Assembly (NCBI GenBank): GCA_038327195.1
Contig: JBBQKU010000015.1
Span: 29,695 to 93,694, forward strand
Length of the DNA: 64,000 bases
Source: UBA4416 sp038327195
GTDB taxonomy: Bacteria > Bacteroidota > Bacteroidia > B-17B0 > Aurantibacillaceae
Reading direction: 5' to 3'
Part shown: positions 55,073-64,000 of the stretch, one piece after another
How positions within the stretch are numbered: position 1 is the first letter of the stretch
Layout: each line of letters starts with the position of its first letter
The notes under the pieces: generated by a model
Told to the model about the DNA's origin: nothing
Databases searched by the model: none
What the model saw: the letters and a program-made list of their open reading frames with translations, nothing else
Translations under genes and position numbers: made by a program

Positions 55073-58000
55073 GCTAGGTCAGTTTTTTAATAGTAGTTTG
55101 CAAACAGGTTTTGTTGACAAATCAATTCTATCTAACATAGTTTATCAACCAGAGCTACTTGTAAATCAAAAAAATCCACCAAAAAAAGTTCTTACATCAA
55201 TTCTTCATGAACTTGAAAATTGTAATCATTTTTATATTTCTGTTGCATTTGTAACAACCAGTGGGGTTGCAACTATAATTAACAAACTTAAAGAACTTGA
55301 AAATCGAGAAATAAAAGGTGAAATTTTGGTTTCTCAATATCTAAACTTTACTCAGCCAGAAGCGTTAAAAAGATTGGCTCAATTCAAAAATATAGACTTA
55401 AGAATTGCAACAACAGGAAATGCACATTCAAAAGGATACATATTTAAAAATAAAAAACATTATAATCTAATTGTTGGCAGTAGCAATCTTACGGATCAAG
55501 CTTTGTCAACTAACAAAGAGTGGAATATTAAAGTCTCCGCATTAGATGAAAGCGGCATCGTTGAAAAAGTACTCAATGAATTTCAAACTGATTTTGTAAA
55601 AGGAACTCTTGTTACGCCAGAATTTATTTTGGCCTATGAAGAAATATACCAAAAGCAATTTCTCTTAAATAGAAAAAACAATCTTGAAAATTTAGCTGAG
55701 CCTCAAACTATTATAATTCCTAATGCAATGCAAATAGAAGCATTGGAAAATTTAAAGAATTTACGGGAAAATAAAAAGAACAAAGCTTTAATTATCTCTG
55801 CAACGGGAACAGGAAAGACTTATTTGTCAGCTTTCGATGCAAAAGCTTTTAATCCAAAAAAATTATTGTTTGTTGTTCACAGATTAACTATTGCAAAAGA
55901 TTCTCTAAATACGTTTCGAAGGGTTTTCGGGCAGGATAAAACGATGGGATTATATTCAGGTGAAAAAAGAGAATTAGAATGTGATTTCGTATTTTCAACA
56001 ATTCAAACAATTTCAAAATCAACTCACTTAGAGATTTTCTCTAAAAATCATTTTGATTATATAATCATTGATGAAACTCACAGGTCAGGTGCAGATTCAT
56101 ATTTACGATTAATAGATTATTTTGAACCAAAGTTTCTTTTAGGAATGACTGCCACTCCAGAAAGAACTGACGGGAATGATATATTTCAACTATTTGACCA
56201 CAATATTGCTTATGAGATTAGATTAAACAAAGCAATGGAAGAGGAAATGCTTAGTCCATTTCATTATTATGGTGTAACTGATTTATCAATTAATAATAAT
56301 GAGATTGATAATAAAGCAGATTTTAACCTATTAGTTTCTACCGAAAGAGTTAACAGGATAATTGAACAAGCAACTTTTTACGGCAGTGATAACGGTATAA
56401 CAAGAGGATTGATATTTTGTTCAAGAAAAAAAGAAGCGATTGAACTTTCCGCTTTATTAAATCGCAAAGGATACAAAACCATTGCCTTAACAGGGGATAG
56501 TTCTGAAGAAGAAAGAGGAAAAGCAATTGAAAAATTAGAATCTGATGATTTAAATGAAAAACTCGATTACATTTTTACAGTTGATATTTTTAATGAAGGG
56601 ATTGATATTCCAAAAATCAATCAGATTATTATGCTTCGACCAACAGAATCAGCAATTATTTTTATTCAGCAATTAGGAAGAGGGTTAAGGAAAGTTTACG
56701 GGAAAAGCTATGTTACCGTAATTGACTTCATTGGTAACTATGAAAACAATTATTTAATCCCAATTGCATTATACGGTGACACCACTTACAATAAAGACTC
56801 TTTAAGAAAATTAATTACCGAAGGAAGCAGGATGATTCCAGGTTCTTCGACCATTAATTTTGATGAAATCACAAAAGAAAAAATATTTCAATCAATAGAT
56901 TCCGCAAACATGCATTTGTTCTCTGATTTGAAAAAGGATTACAACCTGTTGAAATTTAAGTTAGGTAGAATTCCAATGATGATGGATTTTATTGAACATG
57001 GTTCTAGAGACCCTTATTTATATGTGAATTATGCAGGTTCTTATTATAATTTCATTGTCAAAGTTGAAAAGGACCACAACTTAGAATTATCAAAACAACT
57101 AGTTAAACTTTTGGAGTTATTTGCTATAGAAATAAATAACTCTAAAAGGGTTGAGGAAAGTGTAATAATAAAACTAATAATTGAATCTGGCCAACTCTCA
57201 ATAAATGACCTAAAAGAAAAAATTTTAAAAAAATATCATTACTCGATTTCTAACGAAACCATTAAATCTTGTGTTTCAAATTTAAATTTCGAATTTAATA
57301 GAGAAAAGAAGGATGGTAAAATGATTTCACCAAAAGAGATTTATAATTTGGATATTCTAAAAATTGAAAATGAAAAAATTGTCTTTTCAAACCCATTTCT
57401 TTCATTCTTAAAACATGATACATTTAGAAAATATTTAATTGACTCCACAGATTATTCCATCCACGAATTCGACAAATTATTTCAACCCGAAAATTGGCAG
57501 AATGGATTTGTCCTTTATAGAAAATACTCCCGTAAAGATGTTTTTAGAATATTAAATGTCGCAGAGAATCCTGTTGCCCAAAACGTTGGTGGTTATTTAG
57601 TAAGTCCTGATAATGCACATTGTCCTATTTTTGTAAATTATCATAAAGAAGAAGATATTTCTGAATCAACTAAATATGAGGATGAATTAGTAAATAATAA
57701 AGAATTTGATTGGATGTCAAAATCTAATAGGAAAATTGATAGCAATGATGTTCAATCTATTTTAGGTAAAAATGGAGTAATAAGATTGCCATTATTTATC
57801 AAAAAAAATAATGACGAAGGAATGGACTTTTACTATATGGGAGAAGTAAGTCCTCAATTAAATCAGGTTGAACAAACCACAATGTCTGATAATAATGGTA
57901 AGCAACTTCCGGTTGTTAAGATTAGATTCAATTTAGCAACTCCCGTTTCTGTATCAATTTATAACTATTTACAGGAGAAGGGAACGGTTAGAAATTCTAT

Positions 58001-58508
58001 TTCAGAAAAAAGAAACAATATAATATCAATACATGAAAATGTTGGCTACCAAGGACTAAGAAATCCTATACCGCTTTATGATTTTTATGCAGCGGCTGGA
58101 ACCTTTAGTGAAATGCAATCAGGAAAAAACTTTACCTTAATTGAAGGCCCAGAAAATATTGGAACAAACAACGATTATTTTGCATGCAAAATTATTGGAG
58201 ACTCTATGAATAGGGTAATTAAGAACGGTTCGATTTGCTTATTTAAAAAACCTACTGCCGGCACTCGTAATGGAAAAATTCTATTAGTAGAAAATAGGGA
58301 TATCCAAGACCCAGATTTCAATTCTGCTTTTACGATTAAAACATATTCGAGTGAAAAAATAATAACGGAAGAAAGTCATCAACACACTTCCATTGTATTG
58401 CGGCCAAATTCGTTCGATGATTCTTACAAAAGCATTATCATTACTGAAGAAAATGGTCCAGAAATGAGAGTTGTCGGAGAGTTTGTTAAGGTTTTAACAA
58501 ATTTATAA
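55065..58508 (+). CDS. PLD nuclease - SF2 helicase - DUF3427 - S24/LexA-like protein
   Basis: An 1147-aa cytoplasmic protein. Residues 1-190: PLD-like nuclease with His121, Lys123 (AHSKGYIF) and Asn141 (GSSNLTD). Residues 210-600: superfamily 2 helicase with Walker A SATGTGKT (245-252), DETH (336-339), MTATPERTDG and QQLGRGLR (535-542). Residues about 600-980 match DUF3427, including a small helical segment around 700-770. Residues 1005-1147 look like an S24/LexA peptidase: cleavage-like AAAG (1009-1012), serine GDSM (Ser1047) and lysine in FTIKTY (Lys1092). This suggests a DNA-acting nuclease-helicase whose last part could self-cleave on DNA damage. PLD-helicase-DUF3427 proteins occur in defence contexts; I cannot tie this one to a named system. 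Confidence 0.88.
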   Translation: MDKLGQFFNSSLQTGFVDKSILSNIVYQPELLVNQKNPPKKVLTSILHELENCNHFYISVAFVTTSGVATIINKLKELENREIKGEILVSQYLNFTQPEALKRLAQFKNIDLRIATTGNAHSKGYIFKNKKHYNLIVGSSNLTDQALSTNKEWNIKVSALDESGIVEKVLNEFQTDFVKGTLVTPEFILAYEEIYQKQFLLNRKNNLENLAEPQTIIIPNAMQIEALENLKNLRENKKNKALIISATGTGKTYLSAFDAKAFNPKKLLFVVHRLTIAKDSLNTFRRVFGQDKTMGLYSGEKRELECDFVFSTIQTISKSTHLEIFSKNHFDYIIIDETHRSGADSYLRLIDYFEPKFLLGMTATPERTDGNDIFQLFDHNIAYEIRLNKAMEEEMLSPFHYYGVTDLSINNNEIDNKADFNLLVSTERVNRIIEQATFYGSDNGITRGLIFCSRKKEAIELSALLNRKGYKTIALTGDSSEEERGKAIEKLESDDLNEKLDYIFTVDIFNEGIDIPKINQIIMLRPTESAIIFIQQLGRGLRKVYGKSYVTVIDFIGNYENNYLIPIALYGDTTYNKDSLRKLITEGSRMIPGSSTINFDEITKEKIFQSIDSANMHLFSDLKKDYNLLKFKLGRIPMMMDFIEHGSRDPYLYVNYAGSYYNFIVKVEKDHNLELSKQLVKLLELFAIEINNSKRVEESVIIKLIIESGQLSINDLKEKILKKYHYSISNETIKSCVSNLNFEFNREKKDGKMISPKEIYNLDILKIENEKIVFSNPFLSFLKHDTFRKYLIDSTDYSIHEFDKLFQPENWQNGFVLYRKYSRKDVFRILNVAENPVAQNVGGYLVSPDNAHCPIFVNYHKEEDISESTKYEDELVNNKEFDWMSKSNRKIDSNDVQSILGKNGVIRLPLFIKKNNDEGMDFYYMGEVSPQLNQVEQTTMSDNNGKQLPVVKIRFNLATPVSVSIYNYLQEKGTVRNSISEKRNNIISIHENVGYQGLRNPIPLYDFYAAAGTFSEMQSGKNFTLIEGPENIGTNNDYFACKIIGDSMNRVIKNGSICLFKKPTAGTRNGKILLVENRDIQDPDFNSAFTIKTYSSEKIITEESHQHTSIVLRPNSFDDSYKSIIITEENGPEMRVVGEFVKVLTNL

Positions 58509-58623
58509 ATAAAACAATTATATGCAAATTGAACCGTTTTTCGGTATATCTGTCATAAAATAGTTCTCAGTTTTTCGTATTATTAATTCAGGCAGAACCA
58601 ATTACTAAACATATTATGTAGGT

Positions 58624-58707
58624 AGTTAAATATTCGCTATTTAACTTTAAGGTCATTAAAGTTAAATAAGCTAATTCTTATTTAACTTTGACTCATTGAA
58701 TTAAATA
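58624..58707. promoter_or_regulatory. Array of five alternating AGTTAAATA half-sites
   Basis: Half-sites AGTTAAATA or its complement at 58624-58632, 58638-58646, 58660-58668, 58679-58687 and (one mismatch) 58699-58707 alternate in orientation. The second and third lie within perfect 13-base arms (58638-58650 / 58656-58668). Confidence 0.75.
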
Positions 58708-58795
58708 GGCATTTTAAATTAAAATTGCAAATAATTAAATTATTAAAATACTGATTTCCAAGTATTTATATTTTATTTAATCACGATTATAAACT

Positions 58796-58876
58796 AAAAT
58801 CTACTAATTGTATTATAATTAGTAGATTTTGTATATTTGATGTTTATTACTAATTGTATTATAATTAGTAGATTTT
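58796..58876. promoter_or_regulatory. Tandem palindromic operators before fic
   Basis: A 29-base sequence occurs twice exactly (58802-58830 and 58848-58876, 46 bases apart). The first copy has 14-base inverted arms (AAAATCTACTAATT and complement) around GTATTAT. The second copy ends 13 bases before the fic ATG. They are well placed to repress fic, possibly through the winged helix of Fic itself. Confidence 0.8.
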
Positions 58877-58889
58877 TAATAGTATAAAT

Positions 58890-60230
58890 ATGAAGTTACC
58901 AGAATTGCCGCCAAATATACAAGCCGACGCTTTACCAATTGAAAAAATGTTAGAGCTATTTAAAAATGCGAATATAAATAAAAAATTAAGTCAATTAGAT
59001 GGAGGGGATTATCCATATTGGGATAAGTTTAAATACAAAACAGGTGACTGGAAAGTAGACTCAAAAACACTTTGGATATATAATAAATTACTTCGTTCAA
59101 AATCTCAAGTTAACATATCTATATGTAAAGATTCTGCGTTTCAATTTAAAGTAAGTTCTACCTCTAAAATATTGCAATATTTACATGAATTTGATATGAA
59201 CTTAGGAGGCTTATTAGAAGGGGGTGCTATAATTCCTCCTGGAGATAAAAATCGTTTTTTGATTAGTTCCATTATGGAAGAGGCAATTGCAAGTAGTCAA
59301 TTAGAAGGGGCTGTTACAACACGTGAAGTTGCTAAGGAAATGCTAAAAACTGAGAGAAAGCCAAGGAATCAATCAGAAAAAATGATTTTGAATAATTATC
59401 TCACAATAAAAAAAATTGCTGATTTAAAAGATAAAAAATTGAGTAAAGATCTTATTAAAGAAATTCATTCAACAATTGTAAAAGAAACATTAGAAGATGC
59501 AAATAACGAAGGTATTTGGCGCGTAAATAATAAAGTTAATGTAGTAGATAGTTCTACTGATACTATTGTTTATACACCACCATCATTTGAGAAGATAGAT
59601 GAGTTGATGGATGCGTTTTGTGATTTTGCAAATAATAATTCTGCAAAAGATGAATTCATTCATCCAATTGTTAAAGCAATTATGTTACACTTTTTAATTG
59701 GTTACATTCATCCTTTTGTAGATGGTAATGGCAGAACAGCAAGGGCTATTTTTTATTGGTATTTAATTAGTAAAGGTTACTGGCTCGTTGAATATTTAAG
59801 TATTTCAAGGATAATAGTAAAGTCGCCAATTAAGTATGCAAAGGCGTATTTATATACTGAATACGATGATAATGATTTAACTTATTTTATATATTATAAT
59901 TTAAGAGCAATGCATATTGCAATGCAAGATTTACAAAATTATATCAAAAGAAAAATTGATGAAAAGAAAAGTGTGTATTCATTAATAAAATTTGAAAATA
60001 TAAATGAAAGACAAGCAGAGATTTTAAAAGAATTAATTAATTTTCCTGATAAAGCATATAGCATCAAAGAAATTCAAAATCAATTTGCAATTGCTTATCA
60101 AACGGCTCGTACTGATTTAATGGGGTTAGTATCTCTAGAGTATCTTAGTGAAAAACTTACGGGAAAGAAAATTTTATTTTTTAAGTCTAAAATGTTTGAT
60201 ACTAAAATCAAAAAATTGAATTTGATGTAA
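58890..60230 (+). CDS. Fic family AMPylase with C-terminal winged helix
   Basis: The 446-aa protein has the catalytic motif HPFVDGNGRTAR (His274, GNGR 279-282) of Fic enzymes, which transfer AMP or related groups to proteins. The inhibitory helix motif S-x3-E-G is at Ser135-Glu139-Gly140 (SSQLEGA), so the enzyme is of the type inhibited by a helix before the active site. An N-terminal domain (Fic_N-like, YYPYW and PPNIQADALPIEKMLELF) precedes it. Residues about 375-440 form a winged helix (NERQAEILKELINFPDKAYS and following), suggesting self-regulation through the adjacent palindromes. It is not coupled to the helicase gene and may be an independent stress or toxin-like module. Confidence 0.93.
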   Translation: MKLPELPPNIQADALPIEKMLELFKNANINKKLSQLDGGDYPYWDKFKYKTGDWKVDSKTLWIYNKLLRSKSQVNISICKDSAFQFKVSSTSKILQYLHEFDMNLGGLLEGGAIIPPGDKNRFLISSIMEEAIASSQLEGAVTTREVAKEMLKTERKPRNQSEKMILNNYLTIKKIADLKDKKLSKDLIKEIHSTIVKETLEDANNEGIWRVNNKVNVVDSSTDTIVYTPPSFEKIDELMDAFCDFANNNSAKDEFIHPIVKAIMLHFLIGYIHPFVDGNGRTARAIFYWYLISKGYWLVEYLSISRIIVKSPIKYAKAYLYTEYDDNDLTYFIYYNLRAMHIAMQDLQNYIKRKIDEKKSVYSLIKFENINERQAEILKELINFPDKAYSIKEIQNQFAIAYQTARTDLMGLVSLEYLSEKLTGKKILFFKSKMFDTKIKKLNLM

Positions 60231-60251
60231 AATCAAAAATATTTATGTTGC

Positions 60252-60285
60252 AAAAAATGCTATACATCTTGGTATAGCGTTTTTT
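60252..60285 (+). terminator. Terminator of fic
   Basis: AAAAAATGCTATAC pairs with the complement at 60272-60285 (one G-T pair); the loop has six bases and a T-run closes it. It lies 22 bases after the stop. Confidence 0.85.
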
Positions 60286-60441
60286 AATCTCCTACTTCCA
60301 AATGGTAAGTAAAGCACATAAATATATAAATTAAAAGTTTTGGTTTAATTGGTTCTTTTGAGAGGCCGGTAAAGTGGTGTTCCTCATGAGGTACAAGAAA
60401 AAAACCAATTGTTCCCCCTATGTTTCCCACAGACCTTTTTA

Positions 60442-60480
60442 AAACACGAAACCACTTGATAATCAAGTGGTTTCGTGTTT
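60442..60480. terminator. Long hairpin before the metal-pump gene end
   Basis: Perfect 19-base arms (60442-60460 and 60462-60480) around one base. It may end transcription from both sides; the near-absent loop also allows a DNA cruciform. Confidence 0.6.
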
Positions 60481-60685
60481 ATTCAGTGATCCCTGTTGAC
60501 CAAATATCCAACCAAGTGTTAGAAGATTTGAAGATTTTATCGAGTATAAAAGCGTTGATTGACAGGCAATAGTTTAGGCAAATCCAAATTTTCACAGAAT
60601 CTTTTTAATATGAAAATGAACTTTAAACCCTTTGTTTTTTTAAAGTTTAAAAAGAAATATCTATTAGGTTTTCATGTCACCATTA

Positions 60686-63600
60686 CTATAAATCGTTAGA
60701 TAAATGTTGTTTCTTAATGGCTCTGTAATAAAAAATTGGAAAAACCAATAAAGTAAATAACGTAGCTGTTACCAAACCACCTATAATTACAATCGCTAAT
60801 GGTTTTTGAGATTCAGAGCCTATTCCAGAGGATAGAGCAGCTGGCAGTAAACCAATGGCTGCCATTAGTGCTGTCATGATTACCGGTCGCGTTCTTGTTT
60901 TAACTCCATTTAAGATCGCATTATTAATATGCATTTTCTTTGATAAGTTATTTTGAAATTCAGAAATTAAAATAACTCCATTTTGAATGCATATTCCAAA
61001 CAAAGCAATAAATCCTACTCCGGCTGAAATTCCAAAATTCATGCCTGTTAGATGCAAGGCAATAATACCTCCGATTAAAGCAAAAGGCACATTAGCTAAA
61101 ACAAGTAGAGAATCTTTAACGTTACCAAACATGATAAATAATAATACAAATATTAATATTAAACTAATTGGTACAACCTCAGTTAATCTGTTGGTTGCTC
61201 TTACCTGATTTTCAAATTCTCCTGTCCAGCCTATACTATAACCTGCAGGTAATTTAATTGTAGAATTTATTTTTTGTTGAGCTTCTGCAATGGTACTTCC
61301 CAAATCTCTTTCACGAATAGAAAATTTTACACCAATGAAGCGCTTTGTATTATCTCTATAAATAAACGCAGGACCAGTAATTGTTTTCACTGATGCAATT
61401 TCTTTTAATGGGATAGAACCTCCTCTTAATGTAGGAACCATTAAATTCATGATGTCTTCCTCATTCTTACGGTAATCTTTTTGATACCGTACTCTAATAT
61501 CAAATTTTCTTTCACCTTCATATTTTTGCGTAGCTGTTTTGCCTCCAATTGCCATTTCAATTAAGCTTTGGGCTTCTGATTTTTGAACCCCATAAATTGC
61601 CATTTTTTCTTCATCAAACAAAACGCTGATTTCCGGTTGCCCTAGGTTTCTTAATATGCCAACATCTTTAATTCCTTCTATATTTTTTACCTGGCTAATT
61701 ACTTTATTTGCTAACTCATCCAAAGTGGCTAAGTCATCTCCATAAATTTTTATTGCATTTGATGCATTTATACCCGCAACCGATTCTGCTACATTATCAA
61801 TAATAGGTTGGGAATAATTGTAAACGATACCTTGAAAGTTTTTTAGTTTTTTATCCATTTCTTCAACTAAACCATCCATTGTGATTTTGCGTTTCCAGTC
61901 GTCTTTATGTTTTAAATTTACTTGCATTTGAACGTAATAAAATCCACTGGGATCAGTTCCGTCGTTACTTCGACCTGTTTGTGATAAAACTCCATTTACT
62001 TCTGGGAAGGTCATCAGTTCTTGCCTTAAAGTAGAAACCATTTCAACGGTTTTATCTAAAGAATAACTCATTGGCATTTTAGCTTCAACCCATAATGCGC
62101 CTTCATTTAATTGAGGTAAAAATTCAGTACCTAAAAACTTGGTTGAGAAGATAGTAATCAGAAATATTGAAATAGCAACAATCACACTTGTTTTTTTATT
62201 ACTAAATGTTTTTGAAAATCCTTTTAAAACTATATTATCAAAGAAAAGCACAAATGGATTGTGTTTCTCCTTTACATTTTTCTTCAATAAGATTGATGTT
62301 AATAATGGAACTAATGTTAATGTAAATAGTAGAGCGCCTAAAAGTGCAAAACCCAAAGTCCAGGCTAAAGGAGAAAACATTTTGCCTTCTACTTTTTGAA
62401 ATGCGAAAATTGGTAATAGAGCTGATATAATTATTAATTTAGAAAAGAATACTGCCTTTCCCAATCGTGTCCCATATTTTTTAATCAATCCTAATTTACT
62501 GAGTTTATTAAAGGCTAACATTCCACGTTCTTTAGCTAAATGGTCTAATGCAACGAAAAGCCCCTCGACCATGACGACGGCACCATCTATGATAATACCA
62601 AAATCAATCGCCCCCAGCGAAAGTAAATTTGCACTCATGCCTTTTAAACTCAAACATAAAAAAGCAAATAATAATGCTAAAGGAATAATAATGGATACAA
62701 TTAAAGTTGTTCTCCAATCAGCCATAAAAAGAAATACAATTACAGTAACTAAAATAATTCCTTCTAATAAATTATGCATTACAGTGGATGTACAATAGCT
62801 CATTAAATTATCACGGTCGTAAAAAGCCTCCATCTTCACATCAGACGGCAGTGTTTTAGTATTTAATTCTTCAATTTTACTTTTCAAGGCAGCTAATACA
62901 TTACTTGGATTTTCACCTTTACGCATTACTACAATTCCTTCAACAACATCATCTTGAGTGTTTAATCCAACTTGCCCAACTCTTGGTGCAGAACTTTCCT
63001 CTACCTTAGCAATATTTTTAACTAATACCGGATTATCATTGTATTCAGCTACGATAGTATTTTCAATATCACTAATACTATTTAATAAGCCTAATCCTCT
63101 TACTACATAAGCTTGTCCGCTTTTTACAATCACATCGCCACCAACATTTAAGTTTGCTTTTGTAACGGCTTCATAAACTTGCAATGGAGTAAGATTGTAT
63201 TTTTTTAAACGAACAGGATCAACCGATAGTTCATAAATTTTTTCTTGTCCTCCAAAAGCTACTACATCTGCTACTCCTGGTACAGCTCTTAACTGACGGT
63301 CGATTACCCAATTTTGAATAGTTAGTAAATCACGAGTATCACGTTTATCACTTTTTAAAACGTAACGATAAATTTCACCTGTTGGTCCGTAAGGTGGTTG
63401 AACATCAGGATCTACATCTAAAGGTAACTGAACACTTCGCAACTGATTATTGACTTGTTGTCTGGCAAAAAAATCTTCAACATCATCATCAAAAATAATT
63501 TTGATAACGGATAATCCAAACATAGTAATACTACGAACATTTGTTTTTCGTTGAACGCTGTTCATTGCAATTTCGATAGGAGTAGTAACAAAGCGTTCTA

Positions 63601-63790
63601 CCTCTTCAGCACTCCTGCCATTCCATTCAGTTACAATAATAATTTGAGTATTTGTAACATCAGGAAATGCTTCAATAGGAATTTTGACATAACTGATAAT
63701 ACCTGCAATTGCGATTAATCCTACCCAGAAAAAAGTAAATGCTTTATTCTTTAAAGAAAATCCAATTATGTTTTTAATAAATTTATCCAT
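60686..63790 (-). CDS. CusA/CzcA-family heavy-metal efflux RND pump
   Basis: The 1034-aa inner-membrane pump starts with IPIEAFPDVTNTQIIIVTEW and has the heavy-metal RND signature with TM4 acidic residues in LSLGAIDFGIIIDGAVVMVEG, and RPVIMTALMAAIGLLPAALS near the C-terminus. Twelve helices and two large periplasmic loops are present. It uses proton flow to export metal ions (Cu/Ag or Co/Zn/Cd). The metal cannot be fixed from the sequence alone. Its adaptor gene lies immediately upstream (5-base gap). Confidence 0.93.
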   Translation of the reverse strand: MDKFIKNIIGFSLKNKAFTFFWVGLIAIAGIISYVKIPIEAFPDVTNTQIIIVTEWNGRSAEEVERFVTTPIEIAMNSVQRKTNVRSITMFGLSVIKIIFDDDVEDFFARQQVNNQLRSVQLPLDVDPDVQPPYGPTGEIYRYVLKSDKRDTRDLLTIQNWVIDRQLRAVPGVADVVAFGGQEKIYELSVDPVRLKKYNLTPLQVYEAVTKANLNVGGDVIVKSGQAYVVRGLGLLNSISDIENTIVAEYNDNPVLVKNIAKVEESSAPRVGQVGLNTQDDVVEGIVVMRKGENPSNVLAALKSKIEELNTKTLPSDVKMEAFYDRDNLMSYCTSTVMHNLLEGIILVTVIVFLFMADWRTTLIVSIIIPLALLFAFLCLSLKGMSANLLSLGAIDFGIIIDGAVVMVEGLFVALDHLAKERGMLAFNKLSKLGLIKKYGTRLGKAVFFSKLIIISALLPIFAFQKVEGKMFSPLAWTLGFALLGALLFTLTLVPLLTSILLKKNVKEKHNPFVLFFDNIVLKGFSKTFSNKKTSVIVAISIFLITIFSTKFLGTEFLPQLNEGALWVEAKMPMSYSLDKTVEMVSTLRQELMTFPEVNGVLSQTGRSNDGTDPSGFYYVQMQVNLKHKDDWKRKITMDGLVEEMDKKLKNFQGIVYNYSQPIIDNVAESVAGINASNAIKIYGDDLATLDELANKVISQVKNIEGIKDVGILRNLGQPEISVLFDEEKMAIYGVQKSEAQSLIEMAIGGKTATQKYEGERKFDIRVRYQKDYRKNEEDIMNLMVPTLRGGSIPLKEIASVKTITGPAFIYRDNTKRFIGVKFSIRERDLGSTIAEAQQKINSTIKLPAGYSIGWTGEFENQVRATNRLTEVVPISLILIFVLLFIMFGNVKDSLLVLANVPFALIGGIIALHLTGMNFGISAGVGFIALFGICIQNGVILISEFQNNLSKKMHINNAILNGVKTRTRPVIMTALMAAIGLLPAALSSGIGSESQKPLAIVIIGGLVTATLFTLLVFPIFYYRAIKKQHLSNDL

Positions 63791-63795
63791 AGCTA

Positions 63796-64000
63796 TTAAT
63801 CGTTAAGTGCATCATAAATTAATAAACCATTTTTTGAAATAATTGTTTCTCCTTCATTAACTCCAGAAGTAATATAAGTTGTCTCTCCAACCTGATTATA
63901 AACCTTTACTTGTCGCGTTTCAATATTATCTTTTGTTTTAAACACCATTATCCAATATTTACTTTTATCAAAAATTAATGCTGAAGTGGGAATTGCCACA
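63796..64000 (-). CDS. RND efflux periplasmic adaptor, C-terminal end only
   Basis: The window cuts the gene. The last 68 or so codons encode IPTSALIFDKSKYWIMVF, QVKVYNQVGETTYITSGVNE and IISKNGLLIYDALND. This is the membrane-proximal C-terminal domain of CusB/CzcB-like membrane fusion proteins. It precedes the pump gene as expected in a cusBA or czcBA operon. Confidence 0.85.
   Translation of the reverse strand, partial: VAIPTSALIFDKSKYWIMVFKTKDNIETRQVKVYNQVGETTYITSGVNEGETIISKNGLLIYDALND

Larger units (their letters stand above)
58509..58889. other. Regulatory gap between helicase gene and fic
   Basis: The 381-base gap has no gene. It holds an array of five AGTTAAATA half-sites in alternating orientation and, nearer fic, two identical palindromic sites, both listed separately. 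Confidence 0.8.
60231..60685. other. Convergent gap between fic and the metal pump
   Basis: Two strong hairpins (60252-60285 and 60442-60480) are present. The short minus-strand open frame at 60284-60466 overlaps a hairpin and is not believed. Around 60497-60572 a 24-residue open stretch (QISNQVLEDLKILSSIKALI) may be a coding remnant. Confidence 0.5.

Noticed and set aside
58624..58876. Repeats before fic as a CRISPR array
   Set aside because: The repeats are palindromic half-sites with very short spacing and no unique 30-base spacers; there are no cas genes.
60284..60466. Minus-strand 60-codon frame near the fic terminator
   Set aside because: It includes part of the 19-base-arm hairpin and has no upstream signal.

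Overview
The window is AT-rich chromosomal DNA (by eye about one third G+C) from a member of the Bacteroidota. Several things point there: a PorP/SprF-family type IX secretion protein, three secreted proteins with type IX C-terminal sorting domains, SusC-like TonB-dependent receptors with an N-terminal carboxypeptidase-regulatory domain, POTRA/barrel and PD40/SPOR envelope proteins, a short NuoG, A-rich leaders instead of Shine-Dalgarno sites, and -7 boxes of the TAnnTTTG type. I cannot name the genus. No rRNA, tRNA or CRISPR array was seen.

Layout. 1-1.3 kb: 3' end of a hybrid sensor kinase. 1.5-12 kb: envelope and housekeeping genes (NDH-2, LEA-2-like protein, POTRA-barrel protein, AI-2E transporter, MoxR/VWA pair), including a scar where a Mla lipid-transport operon was deleted to leave an MlaE-MlaD fusion fragment. 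12.2-16.8 kb: an accessory block of poorly known minus-strand genes with a repeated promoter/leader element and a PIN-domain remnant. 16.8-34 kb: PorP/SprF, then the complete 14-subunit NADH:quinone oxidoreductase operon, transcribed nuoA to nuoN on the minus strand. The operon is interrupted twice by ORF6N-domain genes, and between nuoF and nuoG also by a C-type-lectin type IX cargo gene and a TonB-like gene. 34-54 kb: YebE-like DUF2179 protein, LVIVD cargo protein, a membrane pyrophosphatase fused to YceI, an NlpC/P60 hydrolase, a PD40/SPOR protein, a TPP riboswitch driving a TonB-dependent receptor, a tandem thioredoxin protein, an OMP_b-brl receptor, an M16 peptidase and a GT-C-like membrane protein. 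54.2-60.5 kb: a defence-like island with a Nudix hydrolase overlapping a PLD-helicase-DUF3427-S24 protein, followed by a Fic protein preceded by two sets of symmetric operators. 60.7-64 kb: a CusA/CzcA-type metal efflux pump and the end of its adaptor.

How the genes work together. The cell has at least three energy-coupling devices here: proton-pumping NDH-1, non-pumping NDH-2 and an ion-pumping pyrophosphatase. The envelope genes fit a gliding or secreting Bacteroidota lifestyle. The most interesting signals are: (a) long perfect palindromes inside both ORF6N genes at the same codons, whose arms differ but covary, with related palindromes beside the genes; (b) the Nudix + PLD/helicase/DUF3427/LexA-like protein, which looks like a self-cleaving, damage-responsive nuclease-helicase; (c) the pyrophosphatase-YceI fusion; and (d) the repeated promoter-leader cassettes at 13.5-16.7 kb.
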